From Paenibacillus radicis (ex Xue et al. 2023) (GTDB lineage: Bacteria > Bacillota > Bacilli > Paenibacillales > NBRC-103111): a stretch of 64,000 nucleotides of DNA. Location of the stretch: positions 186,001 through 250,000 of the forward strand of contig NZ_JANQBD010000004.1 in NCBI RefSeq assembly GCF_024722015.1, written 5' to 3'. Positions within the stretch are counted from its first letter, which is position 1; each line of letters starts with the position of its first letter. The position numbers and the translations under genes were made by a program. Positions 1 through 8,130 of the stretch are shown here, piece by piece. Below the pieces are notes generated by a model, which was not told the origin of the DNA, searched no databases, and saw nothing but the letters and a program-made list of their open reading frames with translations.

Positions 1-1384
1 CCAAGCCGGTTTCCTCTAATGTCTTCTCTACAAGCTGAACAAATTGAGGCTGGTGAAATTGTATGGCGGAAATATTGACAGAGACACATAGGGGAGGATG
101 CCCAATGTTCTGCCATTTTTTATTATTAAGACAGGATTGCTTTAGTACCCAATTACCAATTGGTATTATTAAACCGGTTTCCTCGGCAAGAGGGATGAAC
201 TCCGCAGGAGAGATCATGCCCCATTCAGGGTGAACCCAACGTATTAAAGATTCCATGCCATAAATTTTTCCATTGCTCAAATCTACAATTGGCTGATAAA
301 ATATGCGAAATTCGTCACGCTCCAGCGCTTTGCGAAGATGAATCTCCAAATTTAATCTATGCAAGGAACGTTTGTTCATTTCCGGTTGATAATAATGATA
401 CGAATTCCCACCTTTCTCTTTGGAGCGGTACATGGCAATGTCTGCGTTTTTCAATAAGGTTTTCACGTCAGTACTATCATGGGGGTATAGACTTATTCCT
501 ATGCTCGCTGTTACGAAGAGCTCCTGATTTTCAATGATGAAAGGTTCCCTTAATAACTCGGGGATTCCTTTGGCGAATTGGGCAGCTTCATCAATATGTG
601 CAATATCTGATAGCAATATGATAAATTCATCGCCGCCGAAGCGAGCTACGATATCTTTTTCCTTCACATAGATCTGAAGCTTCTGGGCTAATAGCTGCAG
701 CAATTGGTCGCCAACATGATGGCCCAGCGTGTCGTTAATGACTTTGAAGCGGTCAAGGTCGAAAAAAATAACGGCCATTTTACCACCGGTTTGTTCGGCA
801 TTTTCGAAGCTGGCTTTAAGCCTTTCATCAAAATGAAGGCGATTTGGTAAATTTGTCAATGAGTCGTGATAAGCCATATGAACAATTTTTTGTTCGGCAC
901 GTTTGCGTTCATTGACTGCACGAATAGTAGCATAGGATCGAAGAAGCTGTTCATCCTTCGTTTCACTAATAATTTTGGCAAACAGCTCGTCTTGTTCAGC
1001 TTGATCTTGTTGAGTGTTGCTAGGATCAGTAGTTTCCATTATTTGCATAACATTATAAATATGATCCTTATGTATTCGGGCGGCGGAAGCGGTTTTGGAA
1101 TATTTGCGATCTTGCTTGTCGAGATAAACAATGCCTTTTTTAGAGTCATATTCACCGACATGGTTCATATTCACTAGGTTTGCGCTGTCCAGAAACCGGA
1201 ATCCATCTTCAAATAACCATTCTTCCAAGTTATCAAATGAGAGATCCAGATAGTAGTGCTGGTCTTTTGTATGAATGACTATAGATCGGTCGCGGATTTG
1301 TTCGATTTTTATAACTTCGCTCGAATCAATAATAATAATCTCTGACCCTCTCTTGCCATCTCGAGTAACGGGAATTTTCTGCAT
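1..1384 (-). CDS. LytTR-GGDEF-EAL protein (partial, runs off the left edge)
   Basis: At least 461 residues are visible; the C-terminus lies outside the window. Residues about 10-105 read as a LytTR DNA-binding domain (IIIIDSSEVIKIE, then FRFLDSANLVNMNHV), the fold used by AgrA. About 165-330 is a GGDEF domain with an intact RFGGDEF near residue 250; the inhibitory-site position reads KEKD instead of RxxD. From about 345 an EAL domain begins, with ESL at the signature (near 378) and the metal-site NIS. No receiver or transmembrane segment is visible. The ATG at 1384 follows GGAGC by 10 bases. It is the fourth gene of an agr-type operon, 67 bases after agrD. Inferred role: a regulator joining DNA binding to c-di-GMP turnover. 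Whether the EAL half is catalytic cannot be judged without the missing end. Confidence 0.9.
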   Translation of the reverse strand, partial: MQKIPVTRDGKRGSEIIIIDSSEVIKIEQIRDRSIVIHTKDQHYYLDLSFDNLEEWLFEDGFRFLDSANLVNMNHVGEYDSKKGIVYLDKQDRKYSKTASAARIHKDHIYNVMQIMETTDPSNTQQDQAEQDELFAKIISETKDEQLLRSYATIRAVNERKRAEQKIVHMAYHDSLTNLPNRLHFDERLKASFENAEQTGGKMAVIFFDLDRFKVINDTLGHHVGDQLLQLLAQKLQIYVKEKDIVARFGGDEFIILLSDIAHIDEAAQFAKGIPELLREPFIIENQELFVTASIGISLYPHDSTDVKTLLKNADIAMYRSKEKGGNSYHYYQPEMNKRSLHRLNLEIHLRKALERDEFRIFYQPIVDLSNGKIYGMESLIRWVHPEWGMISPAEFIPLAEETGLIIPIGNWVLKQSCLNNKKWQNIGHPPLCVSVNISAIQFHQPQFVQLVEKTLEETGL

Positions 1385-1412
1385 AAAGACTCAGCTCCAA
1401 AGAGAAGGATTG

Positions 1413-1445
1413 AATCGGCTGCCAGGGGTAGGCCGGCAGCCGATT
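1413..1445 (-). promoter_or_regulatory. Intercistronic stem-loop between agrD and the LytTR gene
   Basis: A perfect 11-bp stem (AATCGGCTGCC paired with GGCAGCCGATT) closes an 11-base loop just after the agrD stop. On the coding strand it is not followed by a T tract, so it is unlikely to be a full terminator. It could protect the upstream mRNA end or lower expression of the LytTR-GGDEF-EAL gene relative to agrBD. The function is inference. Confidence 0.5.
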
Positions 1446-1451
1446 TTAGTA

Positions 1452-1574
1452 TTATTTTTTCAACAATTCCAATGGTGTTTCAGGTCGATTATCCCACAAA
1501 GAATTAGTAGTTACAAATATTGCAGCGATAGTAACTAGAGCAGAGTTAGCAATGATGGCGAACCATTTTTTCAT
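1452..1574 (-). CDS. agrD: AgrD-like cyclic lactone autoinducer precursor peptide
   Basis: This 40-residue ORF starts MKKWFAIIANSALVTIAAIF (amphipathic, hydrophobic leader), continues with a short core around TNSLWDN, and ends in a charged tail RPETPLELLKK. That is the three-part layout of AgrD precursors, and the tail matches the family pattern of Pro and Glu followed by EL(L). There is no cysteine: the only core nucleophile candidate is Ser25, so a lactone rather than a thiolactone ring is predicted. The ATG overlaps the agrB stop as ATGA, and AAGGAGGG lies 7 bases upstream. AgrB should cleave and cyclise the core. The exact mature peptide cannot be read from the sequence. Confidence 0.85.
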   Translation of the reverse strand: MKKWFAIIANSALVTIAAIFVTTNSLWDNRPETPLELLKK

Positions 1575-2128
1575 AGCGAAACCCTCCTTTCTAAATAGTG
1601 GATACTATTTTCAAACAGCTTTGTGGTGTGCAAAGCTTGTATGAAAAACGCAGTTGATAAAAGATCCATCTGAAAATAATAGTTAGAAAAAACGATAGCA
1701 ACAGAAATAAGCTTCAATAGAGGGTAATACTTTTTGTCTATTCGACTTACACCCTCTATGCCTTGAGGTGCTGTTTTTAATAGAATAAGTAAAGCTGCAG
1801 TATTTAATATAAAGCCTATATAAAAAAAGTCGTATTCCAAATGGGAAGCTGTGATGAAAATAATAGAAGATGCTATGCAGCAAGCTAATGATGAAGCTAG
1901 ATGGGCTCCACCGCTAACAATACGTAGTAAGGTATAACACAATATGACTAATAAAGCTTTGGATAGGTGATTAGTAAAAGAAGAAATGAAAATAACTATG
2001 ATAATAGTGAGGGTAACATTTATTAATAGACTAAGAGCGTAAAATAAAACGGCTTGTGAAGCTGCTTGCGGATTGTTTTTTCTTATTGAGGAAGCAATTA
2101 ATGTGGCCGATTTGTCGATGAAATTCAT
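1571..2128 (-). CDS. agrB: AgrB-like autoinducer peptide-processing membrane endopeptidase
   Basis: The 185-residue protein has about five hydrophobic segments and the AgrB catalytic layout: RIVSGGAHLASSLACC places His76 and Cys83 seven residues apart, as in Staphylococcus AgrB (His77/Cys84). The family removes the C-terminal tail of AgrD and makes the macrocycle in the membrane. The gene overlaps its upstream neighbour and agrD by ATGA on both sides, so the three are probably translationally coupled. Length is normal for the family. Confidence is high from the motif plus the adjacent agrD. Confidence 0.9.
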   Translation of the reverse strand: MNFIDKSATLIASSIRKNNPQAASQAVLFYALSLLINVTLTIIIVIFISSFTNHLSKALLVILCYTLLRIVSGGAHLASSLACCIASSIIFITASHLEYDFFYIGFILNTAALLILLKTAPQGIEGVSRIDKKYYPLLKLISVAIVFSNYYFQMDLLSTAFFIQALHTTKLFENSIHYLERRVSL

Positions 2129-2817
2129 CGTTTCTTCAACCTTTCATGTTTATCATTAATCAATTTTTTATTATGCTTGTATGCTATCGAAATTCCTATT
2201 ACACAGAAGATAGATAGAATAATTAGGATAAAGGAATGTATAGAGAAATTATTATAGGATAAGGAGGTTAATTGAATGATTAATATAAATACAACAATTA
2301 CAGCAGATAAAGCAAAGTTATACTTTTTTATGGCTTGGTTCATTGTGAGTTTATTAGCCATAAACATAAAACCGAATTTTCTATATCTAATATAGATGGT
2401 CATAAGCGTTACAATTATTGCAGTGATCAGGAACACTGAACTTGAGTGGATGAAGTTAGTTCTTGCTATCGCTGCGTTTGTAAGATTCAACCAGGTTGCA
2501 GCCATCATAACAGCATATTCAATAATACCTGCTAGCATAAAGCCAATGATGGTTATAACTAATGAATAATAGAGAGGCAGACTAAAGAGAAGCGTTATCA
2601 TGATCATTTCTGTTGAAAGCATACTGAGGACTGCATAGTTTTTAAGCATAGCGATCTCTCGTAAATAAAAAGCTGTGATAGACATAGCAATTGAAATAGC
2701 TAATATCTTGGAGAAATGATACCGCAACGGAAAACGAAATATAGATAAAGCGAATGTAGTTACGGCAATCAACTCGATGGTTGAGAAAAAGAATTTGATT
2801 AACAAGGGAATCGACAC
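2125..2817 (-). CDS. AgrC sensor-like polytopic membrane protein lacking a kinase domain
   Basis: This 230-residue protein is almost entirely hydrophobic, with about six or seven transmembrane segments, and ends in a short basic tail (KHNKKLINDKHERLKKR). Its size and position resemble the membrane receptor half of AgrC, but no HisKA, GHKL or ATP-binding region follows: the stop overlaps the agrB start as ATGA. The GTG start is preceded by AAGGAG at 2825-2830. I infer a receptor or partner for the autoinducer that signals without its own kinase. Weak alternatives are a transporter or an AgrB accessory protein. The AgrC likeness rests on topology and context, not a diagnostic motif. Confidence 0.65.
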   Translation of the reverse strand: MSIPLLIKFFFSTIELIAVTTFALSIFRFPLRYHFSKILAISIAMSITAFYLREIAMLKNYAVLSMLSTEMIMITLLFSLPLYYSLVITIIGFMLAGIIEYAVMMAATWLNLTNAAIARTNFIHSSSVFLITAIIVTLMTIYIRYRKFGFMFMANKLTMNQAIKKYNFALSAVIVVFILIIQLTSLSYNNFSIHSFILIILSIFCVIGISIAYKHNKKLINDKHERLKKR

Positions 2818-3005
2818 GGTTTGTTCTCCTTATGTAAGATCATGTTGTCTTTGTAAATGAATTTAATGGAAAATATTTCAAAAACATTACTTTAGTAGAC
2901 TACATTTTCAGTTTATATTAGATTTTTGTAATGTACAAGCAGAAAATTGTCGAATGAAGCGCTTGCAATTGGGTTAATTTCACAATATTAGGTGATTGTA
3001 ACGGT

Positions 3006-3662
3006 TTAGTCTACCGAAGATAAGAGTGTTTGCAGGCTGTTTTTATTACCGAATGTAAACTCTAGGTTGGTTCTATTGTTTTTGGCAATTTGGGGAAAAA
3101 TCAGTTCGTGGTATTTGCGTTGATAGGGCTCAGACATGGTAACAGACAGACCTGTTCCTTTTGAATCAAAATACAGCTTGCCGAGGTGTTCATCATATTT
3201 GCGTATTTGTTGAAAGCTTGCATAAACATCAGTATCTACTTTTTTAAAATCATGCTTGTCTATTAGCTCAAGAAACTGAATGAAATCTTTTAGTGAATCC
3301 ATGTTCTTTTTTATCCTCGAATGTTGGTTTAAGCAATAAATCTCTTTCATTCCTATCTCGATATACAATACATCGGTCAAATCTACCTGAATAGTTGATA
3401 GAGATGATACGGAGACGTCTTGTTCCATTAAATGTCCCGCTTTTATCATAAGCTCCGTGTATGGGTAGCCGTAAGCCCCCGAAAGCTTTTTTAAAGTGCC
3501 AGGCGATGGGGTGATTTTTTCGTTCGTAGAACGATTTTTTTCCAATTCTAAATCGCGAATATAAGCGTGTGAAAGGCCGCACTTTTTGGCTGCTTCTCTT
3601 AATGACATACTACCTCGTAAACCTTCTAAAAATTGACCGAAATTTGGAATAGATTCCCCCAT
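3006..3662 (-). CDS. XRE-type helix-turn-helix transcriptional regulator
   Basis: Residues about 10-75 form a Cro/C1-type HTH (LREAAKKCGLSHAYIRDLE), followed by about 140 residues of unassigned regulatory or oligomerisation sequence. I choose the ATG at 3662 (218 residues), 8 bases after GAGAGG, over the in-frame GTG at 3671, which overlaps that ribosome site. It sits directly upstream of the agr-type operon on the same strand with a 189-base gap, and diverges from the gene at 3878. Control of either neighbour is plausible but unproven. Confidence 0.85.
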   Translation of the reverse strand: MGESIPNFGQFLEGLRGSMSLREAAKKCGLSHAYIRDLELEKNRSTNEKITPSPGTLKKLSGAYGYPYTELMIKAGHLMEQDVSVSSLSTIQVDLTDVLYIEIGMKEIYCLNQHSRIKKNMDSLKDFIQFLELIDKHDFKKVDTDVYASFQQIRKYDEHLGKLYFDSKGTGLSVTMSEPYQRKYHELIFPQIAKNNRTNLEFTFGNKNSLQTLLSSVD

Positions 3663-3802
3663 AATTTTCACCTCTCTCTACATATTATTGTATAGGACAA
3701 ATTCGGTAAATGAAATAGGTTTGTAAAAAAAATGTAATGATTTTGTAATATAAAAAAGCTGCAATGAGTTTCTAAAATATTATTAATATACGGATGTAAG
3801 CC

Positions 3803-3831
3803 TTGACGCAATGTTGTATAAATACTACATT
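3803..3831 (+). promoter_or_regulatory. Predicted sigma-A promoter for the gene at 3878
   Basis: TTGACG (3803-3808) and TACATT (3826-3831) are separated by 17 bases, about 45 bases before the start codon. The -35 is good and the -10 weak (4 of 6). Confidence 0.4.
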
Positions 3832-3877
3832 TAATGAATAAAGACGGCATACTACAACAAGAAGGGGGATCCTGTTG

Positions 3878-4315
3878 ATGAGAGACAAGATCATGAACCG
3901 CTGGAGCACCTACGAGCCTTTTTATATACAATTCAATGGATTCAAAATTGCTGATATCGTCATAACCAGCCATGCCCTGTCACGGTGGACCGAAAGAATT
4001 GGAAATGATCAGAGCGGCATTGATTATATATGTTCGTATATTTGGGATGCTTTGAAAAATGAAAAAATTCAACCCTATTATGAGAACGAGAAGGATGTTT
4101 ACTTAATTGATGAGGATTTAGTAGTAGTTGCTGAGTTTATGATGCTGAAGGACGAAATCGACATAGCGGGAAATCCTTTATACAAAATGATTATAGTAAC
4201 CTTTCTTGGGAAAATTTCCGAAGATATTCAGCTTCGCGATTTGAAAGCGTATTATTCCTGGCTAAGGCATTCGAGGCGGATGACGCTAGTCAAACATGGC
4301 AGAAAGCGCAAATGA
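3878..4315 (+). CDS. Conserved-looking small protein of unknown function
   Basis: I do not firmly recognise this 145-residue soluble protein. It has an N-terminal stretch HALSRWTERIG, a Glu/Asp-rich middle and a strongly basic C-terminus (LRHSRRMTLVKHGRKRK). An H-A-x2-R-x3-R pattern near the N-terminus occurs in DUF4258/RelE-like small proteins, so an RNA-related role is possible but speculative. ATG at 3878 follows a GGGGG tract by 9 bases; an adjacent TTG at 3875 is an alternative. It diverges from the XRE gene, and a terminator follows at once, so it is monocistronic. Confidence 0.6.
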   Translation: MRDKIMNRWSTYEPFYIQFNGFKIADIVITSHALSRWTERIGNDQSGIDYICSYIWDALKNEKIQPYYENEKDVYLIDEDLVVVAEFMMLKDEIDIAGNPLYKMIIVTFLGKISEDIQLRDLKAYYSWLRHSRRMTLVKHGRKRK

Positions 4316-4342
4316 CAGCTTTTAATTGAAGAAACTAACCGT

Positions 4343-4374
4343 AAGCACATGGGAGCAGCCAGGGTGCTTTTTTT
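4343..4374 (+). terminator. Rho-independent terminator
   Basis: The stem AAGCAC/GTGCTT is followed by a T run, 27 bases after the stop of the gene at 3878. Confidence 0.7.
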
Positions 4375-4520
4375 GTGTTACAGGATAATAATGGAATTGG
4401 CGGCTATGGAGAAACAATTTGTACTAAAGACGAATAATTTGTTGGTATTTTCGGCAAAATTTAGTTGGAATGTTATTAACTTATGATGCAGATTTGCTAT
4501 AAAAACGATAAGGGAGGATT

Positions 4521-6566
4521 ATGCAGATGGCACGTGATTTACCTCTTGGAAATGGAAAAGTATTGGTGAATTTCGATACGCAATATAATTTGCGGGATAT
4601 TTATTTCCCTTACGTAGGTCAGGAAAATCAAGCAGCAGAGCATCTCTCGCATTTTGGTGTTTGGACAAATGAGGGCTTCTTCTGGATTGATCATCCCGAA
4701 TATACCAAACAAGCCACTTACTTAAATGATTCGATGATTAGCCATGTGGAAGGGGCACACGAACGGTTGGGTTTGAAGATGCAAATACGGGATGGTGTGG
4801 ATGCGCATGAGAATGTGTTTCTTCGCAAAGTAAATATTACTAACTCCTGGGATAAGGAACGCATCGTCAAGCTATATTTTCATTTGGATGTGGATTTATG
4901 CGGAAACGGTATTGGAAACACGATTTATTATGATCCGGATCTTCACTCGCTTGTCTATTATAAAGGGCATCGATATATGACCTTATCAAGTTGGACGAAT
5001 GAGAAAAATATGCCGTATTGCAGCGGTTACGCTATTGGGCAAAAAGGCTTCAATGGGCTTGAGGGCACATGGAGGGACGCTGAAGACGGTAAGCTGGGAT
5101 ACAATCCGATAGCACAAGGGGCCGTTGATGGAACCATAGAGCTAACACTTACACTTCCGGCGAATGGTGCCAAGGAGGCATGGTTTTGGATTTGCTTTGG
5201 TACTGAGCTGAAACAGGTTCGCAAGCTGGAAAATAATGTTCGAGAGTCAACTCCACAAGTTCTTTTACAACGAACATATAACTTTTGGAAGGAGTGGTTG
5301 GTGCAGGATCAGCATGAATTAGATCTGCTGGAACCGGATATGGTTTCCTTCTATAAAAGAAGTCTCCTCATAATTAGGAGCAATATGGATAACCGCGGCG
5401 CAATTATAGCGGCTAACGACTCGGATATTTTGAAGTTTGCCAAAGATACTTATTCTTATATGTGGCCGCGTGACGGTGCTTTGATTGCACATGCATTGGA
5501 CCGCTCGGGTTTTACAAAGCTAACGTCGGCATTTTATGAATTTTGTAGACGAGCTATTACGGAAGATGGTTATTTGCAGCATAAATACAACCCGGACGGT
5601 TCGCCTGGGTCGAGCTGGCATCCGTGGGTGAATCCGGCCGGAGAGAAGCAGCTGCCTATTCAAGAGGATGAGACAGCGCTTGTTATTTATACGTTATGGC
5701 ATCATCACCAGTTGGCCAAAACAATGGATGACGCTAGAGAGGATTACGATAAACTGGTTATTCCTGCAGCGGATTTTATGATCAGGTACAGGGATGCCTC
5801 AAGCTTGCCGCTCCCATCGTATGACTTGTGGGAGGAGCGGTATGGGGTTCATGCCTTTACCGTCTCCAGTGTATATGCAGGCTTGCTAGCTGCGGCTAAT
5901 TTTGCCGATTATTTTAAAGACGAGGCTAGAGCCATACATTATAGGGATACGGCAGCTAAGGTTAAGAGCGCTGTTGAGAAGCAGATGTATTCGGAGCAGA
6001 ATAAACGCTTTGTACGATCTTTGTACTGGAACAGGGAAAAAAGCAAGTATGAACAGGATTTGACTTTGGACGCAAGCCTTTATGCACTGTTTGATTTTGA
6101 GATGTTTGATGCGGAGGATCCTCGTATCGCGGCAACAATGAAGGCCATCCGGAACCAGCTATGGGTGCAAACTGAAGTGGGGGGGATAGCTCGCTACAGT
6201 GATGATTATTACCATCAGGTCACCAAGGATGTGGGTAAAGTGCCTGGTAATCCATGGTTTATATGCACTCTGTGGTATGCGGAATGGGTGATTGCGGTTG
6301 CCAAAACGGAGGAGGGTTTGAAGGAAGCTGCGGACTTGATTCGTTGGACGATGAGCCATGCTCTTCCAAGCGGTGTACTGGCGGAGCAAGTCCATCCCTT
6401 TACAGGTAACCCCATGTCGGTCTCTCCTTTGACTTGGTCGCATGCATCCTTTGTCAAAGTAGTTCAGGAGTATTTGTCCAAGCTGAAGATGCTTAAAAAC
6501 AAAGGTGGCGGCAAAGAAGATGTCAGCGATGCCAAGCTTTTGGCGGGAGCTGGTGTTCAGCGATGA
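4521..6566 (+). CDS. Glycoside hydrolase family 15 (glucoamylase-like) protein
   Basis: The 681-residue protein has an N-terminal beta-rich domain (to about 270) and a C-terminal (alpha/alpha)6 barrel. Barrel motifs include YMWPRDGALIA, a general-acid loop DLWEER (about 434-440) and a second catalytic Glu region LAEQVHP (about 621), so the usual GH15 catalytic pair is present. The family releases glucose from the non-reducing ends of alpha-glucans. No signal peptide is visible, so it is probably cytosolic. ATG at 4521 follows GGGAGG. Its stop overlaps the next gene's start (ATGA); that gene resembles glucose dehydrogenase, suggesting glucose released here is oxidised by its partner. A trehalase- or oligosaccharide-specific activity remains possible. 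Confidence 0.9.
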   Translation: MQMARDLPLGNGKVLVNFDTQYNLRDIYFPYVGQENQAAEHLSHFGVWTNEGFFWIDHPEYTKQATYLNDSMISHVEGAHERLGLKMQIRDGVDAHENVFLRKVNITNSWDKERIVKLYFHLDVDLCGNGIGNTIYYDPDLHSLVYYKGHRYMTLSSWTNEKNMPYCSGYAIGQKGFNGLEGTWRDAEDGKLGYNPIAQGAVDGTIELTLTLPANGAKEAWFWICFGTELKQVRKLENNVRESTPQVLLQRTYNFWKEWLVQDQHELDLLEPDMVSFYKRSLLIIRSNMDNRGAIIAANDSDILKFAKDTYSYMWPRDGALIAHALDRSGFTKLTSAFYEFCRRAITEDGYLQHKYNPDGSPGSSWHPWVNPAGEKQLPIQEDETALVIYTLWHHHQLAKTMDDAREDYDKLVIPAADFMIRYRDASSLPLPSYDLWEERYGVHAFTVSSVYAGLLAAANFADYFKDEARAIHYRDTAAKVKSAVEKQMYSEQNKRFVRSLYWNREKSKYEQDLTLDASLYALFDFEMFDAEDPRIAATMKAIRNQLWVQTEVGGIARYSDDYYHQVTKDVGKVPGNPWFICTLWYAEWVIAVAKTEEGLKEAADLIRWTMSHALPSGVLAEQVHPFTGNPMSVSPLTWSHASFVKVVQEYLSKLKMLKNKGGGKEDVSDAKLLAGAGVQR

Positions 6567-7870
6567 AGACGGTACGGTTGCGAGGGCTTCAAGCTGAAGC
6601 AGCTGCTGCGGAGACGAAAGCAGGATTAGACAGCCGTAGTGTAGATGGACAATCGGACGCAAAGGCAGTTGGAGCTAAATCAATAATAAAAACAGCCGGG
6701 AGTGGCCTTACGGACCATGAGTCAAAAGTGAGGCTAGAGCTGAGCGAGATAGAGCAGCCGGTACGAAGACAGCCTGATGAAGTGCTGGTCCGTGTGCTGT
6801 GCATTGGCTTGGATGGTACGGATCGGGAGCTGATGACCGAGAAGTATGGTATACCTCCAAAAGGTGAATCGGAGTTGACCATCGGCCATGAATCTTTGGG
6901 TGTAGTTGAGGAAGCCGGAGAGGAAAGCGGTTTGATGCGAGGCGATCTGGTCTGTGCCCTGGTTAGGCGTCCATGCAAGATTCCGGACTGTGTAAATTGT
7001 CGAAACGGTCATGCCGATTTTTGTGAGACCGGACAGTATGTGGAGCGGGGAATTAAAGGCAGCCACGGTTTTTTATCCGAGTTCTATGTTGAGGAAGCCA
7101 GATATGTGATTAAAGTGCCAATGGAATGTTTGGCTTACGGTGTGCTGACAGAGCCTCAAAGCATAGTCGAGAAGGTGTGGGATCAAGCTCAACGCATTCA
7201 GCAGAGGCTGATCTGGCAGCCGAAGACTGCGTTGGTGCTGGGCTCAGGGCCGCTGGGCTTGCTGGCGGCCTTCACATGCCGGTGTCTGGGCCTGGACACC
7301 GTGGTCTGGTCCATGTCGCCGGCAGTCGGGCCGGCGGCAGAGCTGGTTCGCGCCTGCGGGGCGGAGTACCGACAAGCAGGCGGCACGGGCAGCGTGGGGA
7401 CAGGAGAAGCCGCTGAGACACTCAGCGGCTTCCTGGAGCAGAGCGGCAAGCGCGCCGATCTGATCTTCGAATGCACGGGCTACAGCCCGCTGGCATTCGA
7501 GGGAATGACGGCATTGGGAGCGAATGGCGTATTAGCGTTGTTGGGCGTTACGCCGGGGAACCGGAGCCTGCAGATTTCTGCGGATCGCATAAATCAAGAG
7601 CTGGTGCTGGAGAATAAATGTATTTTAGGATCTGTGAATGCATCGCGTAAAGATTTTGAAACCGGCTTATACCGGCTTAAGCTAATGGAGGAGAAGTTTC
7701 CTGGTTTGCTGGATAGGCTTATGACGGATCGCCTAAGGCTGGAGGAAGTGCCGGACCTTGATTTTAAGGCAATCGGAATCAAAGCTGTTGTAGATGTTGT
7801 TCCTCGATCGGAATGGCAGAATCTGATCAATGCAAAGACGAACCCTGTTATCTACAGCTTTTCTGTATAA
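6563..7870 (+). CDS. Zinc-dependent glucose-1-dehydrogenase-like oxidoreductase
   Basis: This 435-residue medium-chain dehydrogenase has the GHE zinc motif (109-110), a structural-zinc set of four cysteines (138, 143, 146, 154) and a Rossmann loop GSGPLGLLAA. The usual catalytic-zinc Cys in CGTD is Asp (LDGTDREL, Asp84), a substitution known in Haloferax glucose dehydrogenase. Residues about 10-55 form an Ala/Ser-rich low-complexity insertion between the first two strands. Bases about 7190-7490 are much more GC-rich than the flanks. Translational coupling to the GH15 gene supports D-glucose as substrate, giving gluconolactone; other aldoses or polyols are possible. Confidence 0.85.
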   Translation: MKTVRLRGLQAEAAAAETKAGLDSRSVDGQSDAKAVGAKSIIKTAGSGLTDHESKVRLELSEIEQPVRRQPDEVLVRVLCIGLDGTDRELMTEKYGIPPKGESELTIGHESLGVVEEAGEESGLMRGDLVCALVRRPCKIPDCVNCRNGHADFCETGQYVERGIKGSHGFLSEFYVEEARYVIKVPMECLAYGVLTEPQSIVEKVWDQAQRIQQRLIWQPKTALVLGSGPLGLLAAFTCRCLGLDTVVWSMSPAVGPAAELVRACGAEYRQAGGTGSVGTGEAAETLSGFLEQSGKRADLIFECTGYSPLAFEGMTALGANGVLALLGVTPGNRSLQISADRINQELVLENKCILGSVNASRKDFETGLYRLKLMEEKFPGLLDRLMTDRLRLEEVPDLDFKAIGIKAVVDVVPRSEWQNLINAKTNPVIYSFSV

Positions 7871-7878
7871 GGAGCTAT

Positions 7879-7928
7879 AAAAGCGCAGAAACCAATCACT
7901 TAGCAGTGAACTGGATTTTGCGCTTTTT
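7879..7928 (+). terminator. Rho-independent terminator of the GH15-dehydrogenase operon
   Basis: AAAGCGCA pairs with TGCGCTTT, followed by TTT; an inner CACT/AGTG pair extends the hairpin. The next 200 bases up to 8130 hold no gene. Confidence 0.75.
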
Positions 7929-8130
7929 CACATTTTCAGCGTATAAGTGTTCAGCGAGCATACTTCCATACAGCATAGGTAGACTTCTCTGTGGGAGTAA
8001 AAACAATAGGAACTCTTTGCTATATTTTTGGAATCACTCCCCGCTCACTAGCGAAACGTCATTCCTTTGTCTACATTCGATCCTACTCGTTTACTTGTTA
8101 GACTTGAGCTTACCTATGGGCTCAAAGTGA

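Noticed and set aside
2953..2966. cre-like sequence TGAAGCGCTTGCA before the agr operon
   Set aside because: One base too short for the CcpA consensus; likely chance palindrome.
3006..4315. XRE gene and the unknown gene at 3878 as a toxin-antitoxin pair
   Set aside because: They are divergent with a 200-base gap and separate signals; no toxin motif is clear.
7126..7416. 96-residue ORF in the dehydrogenase gene
   Set aside because: Out-of-frame shadow caused by the local GC-rich stretch; the Rossmann motif is in the other frame.
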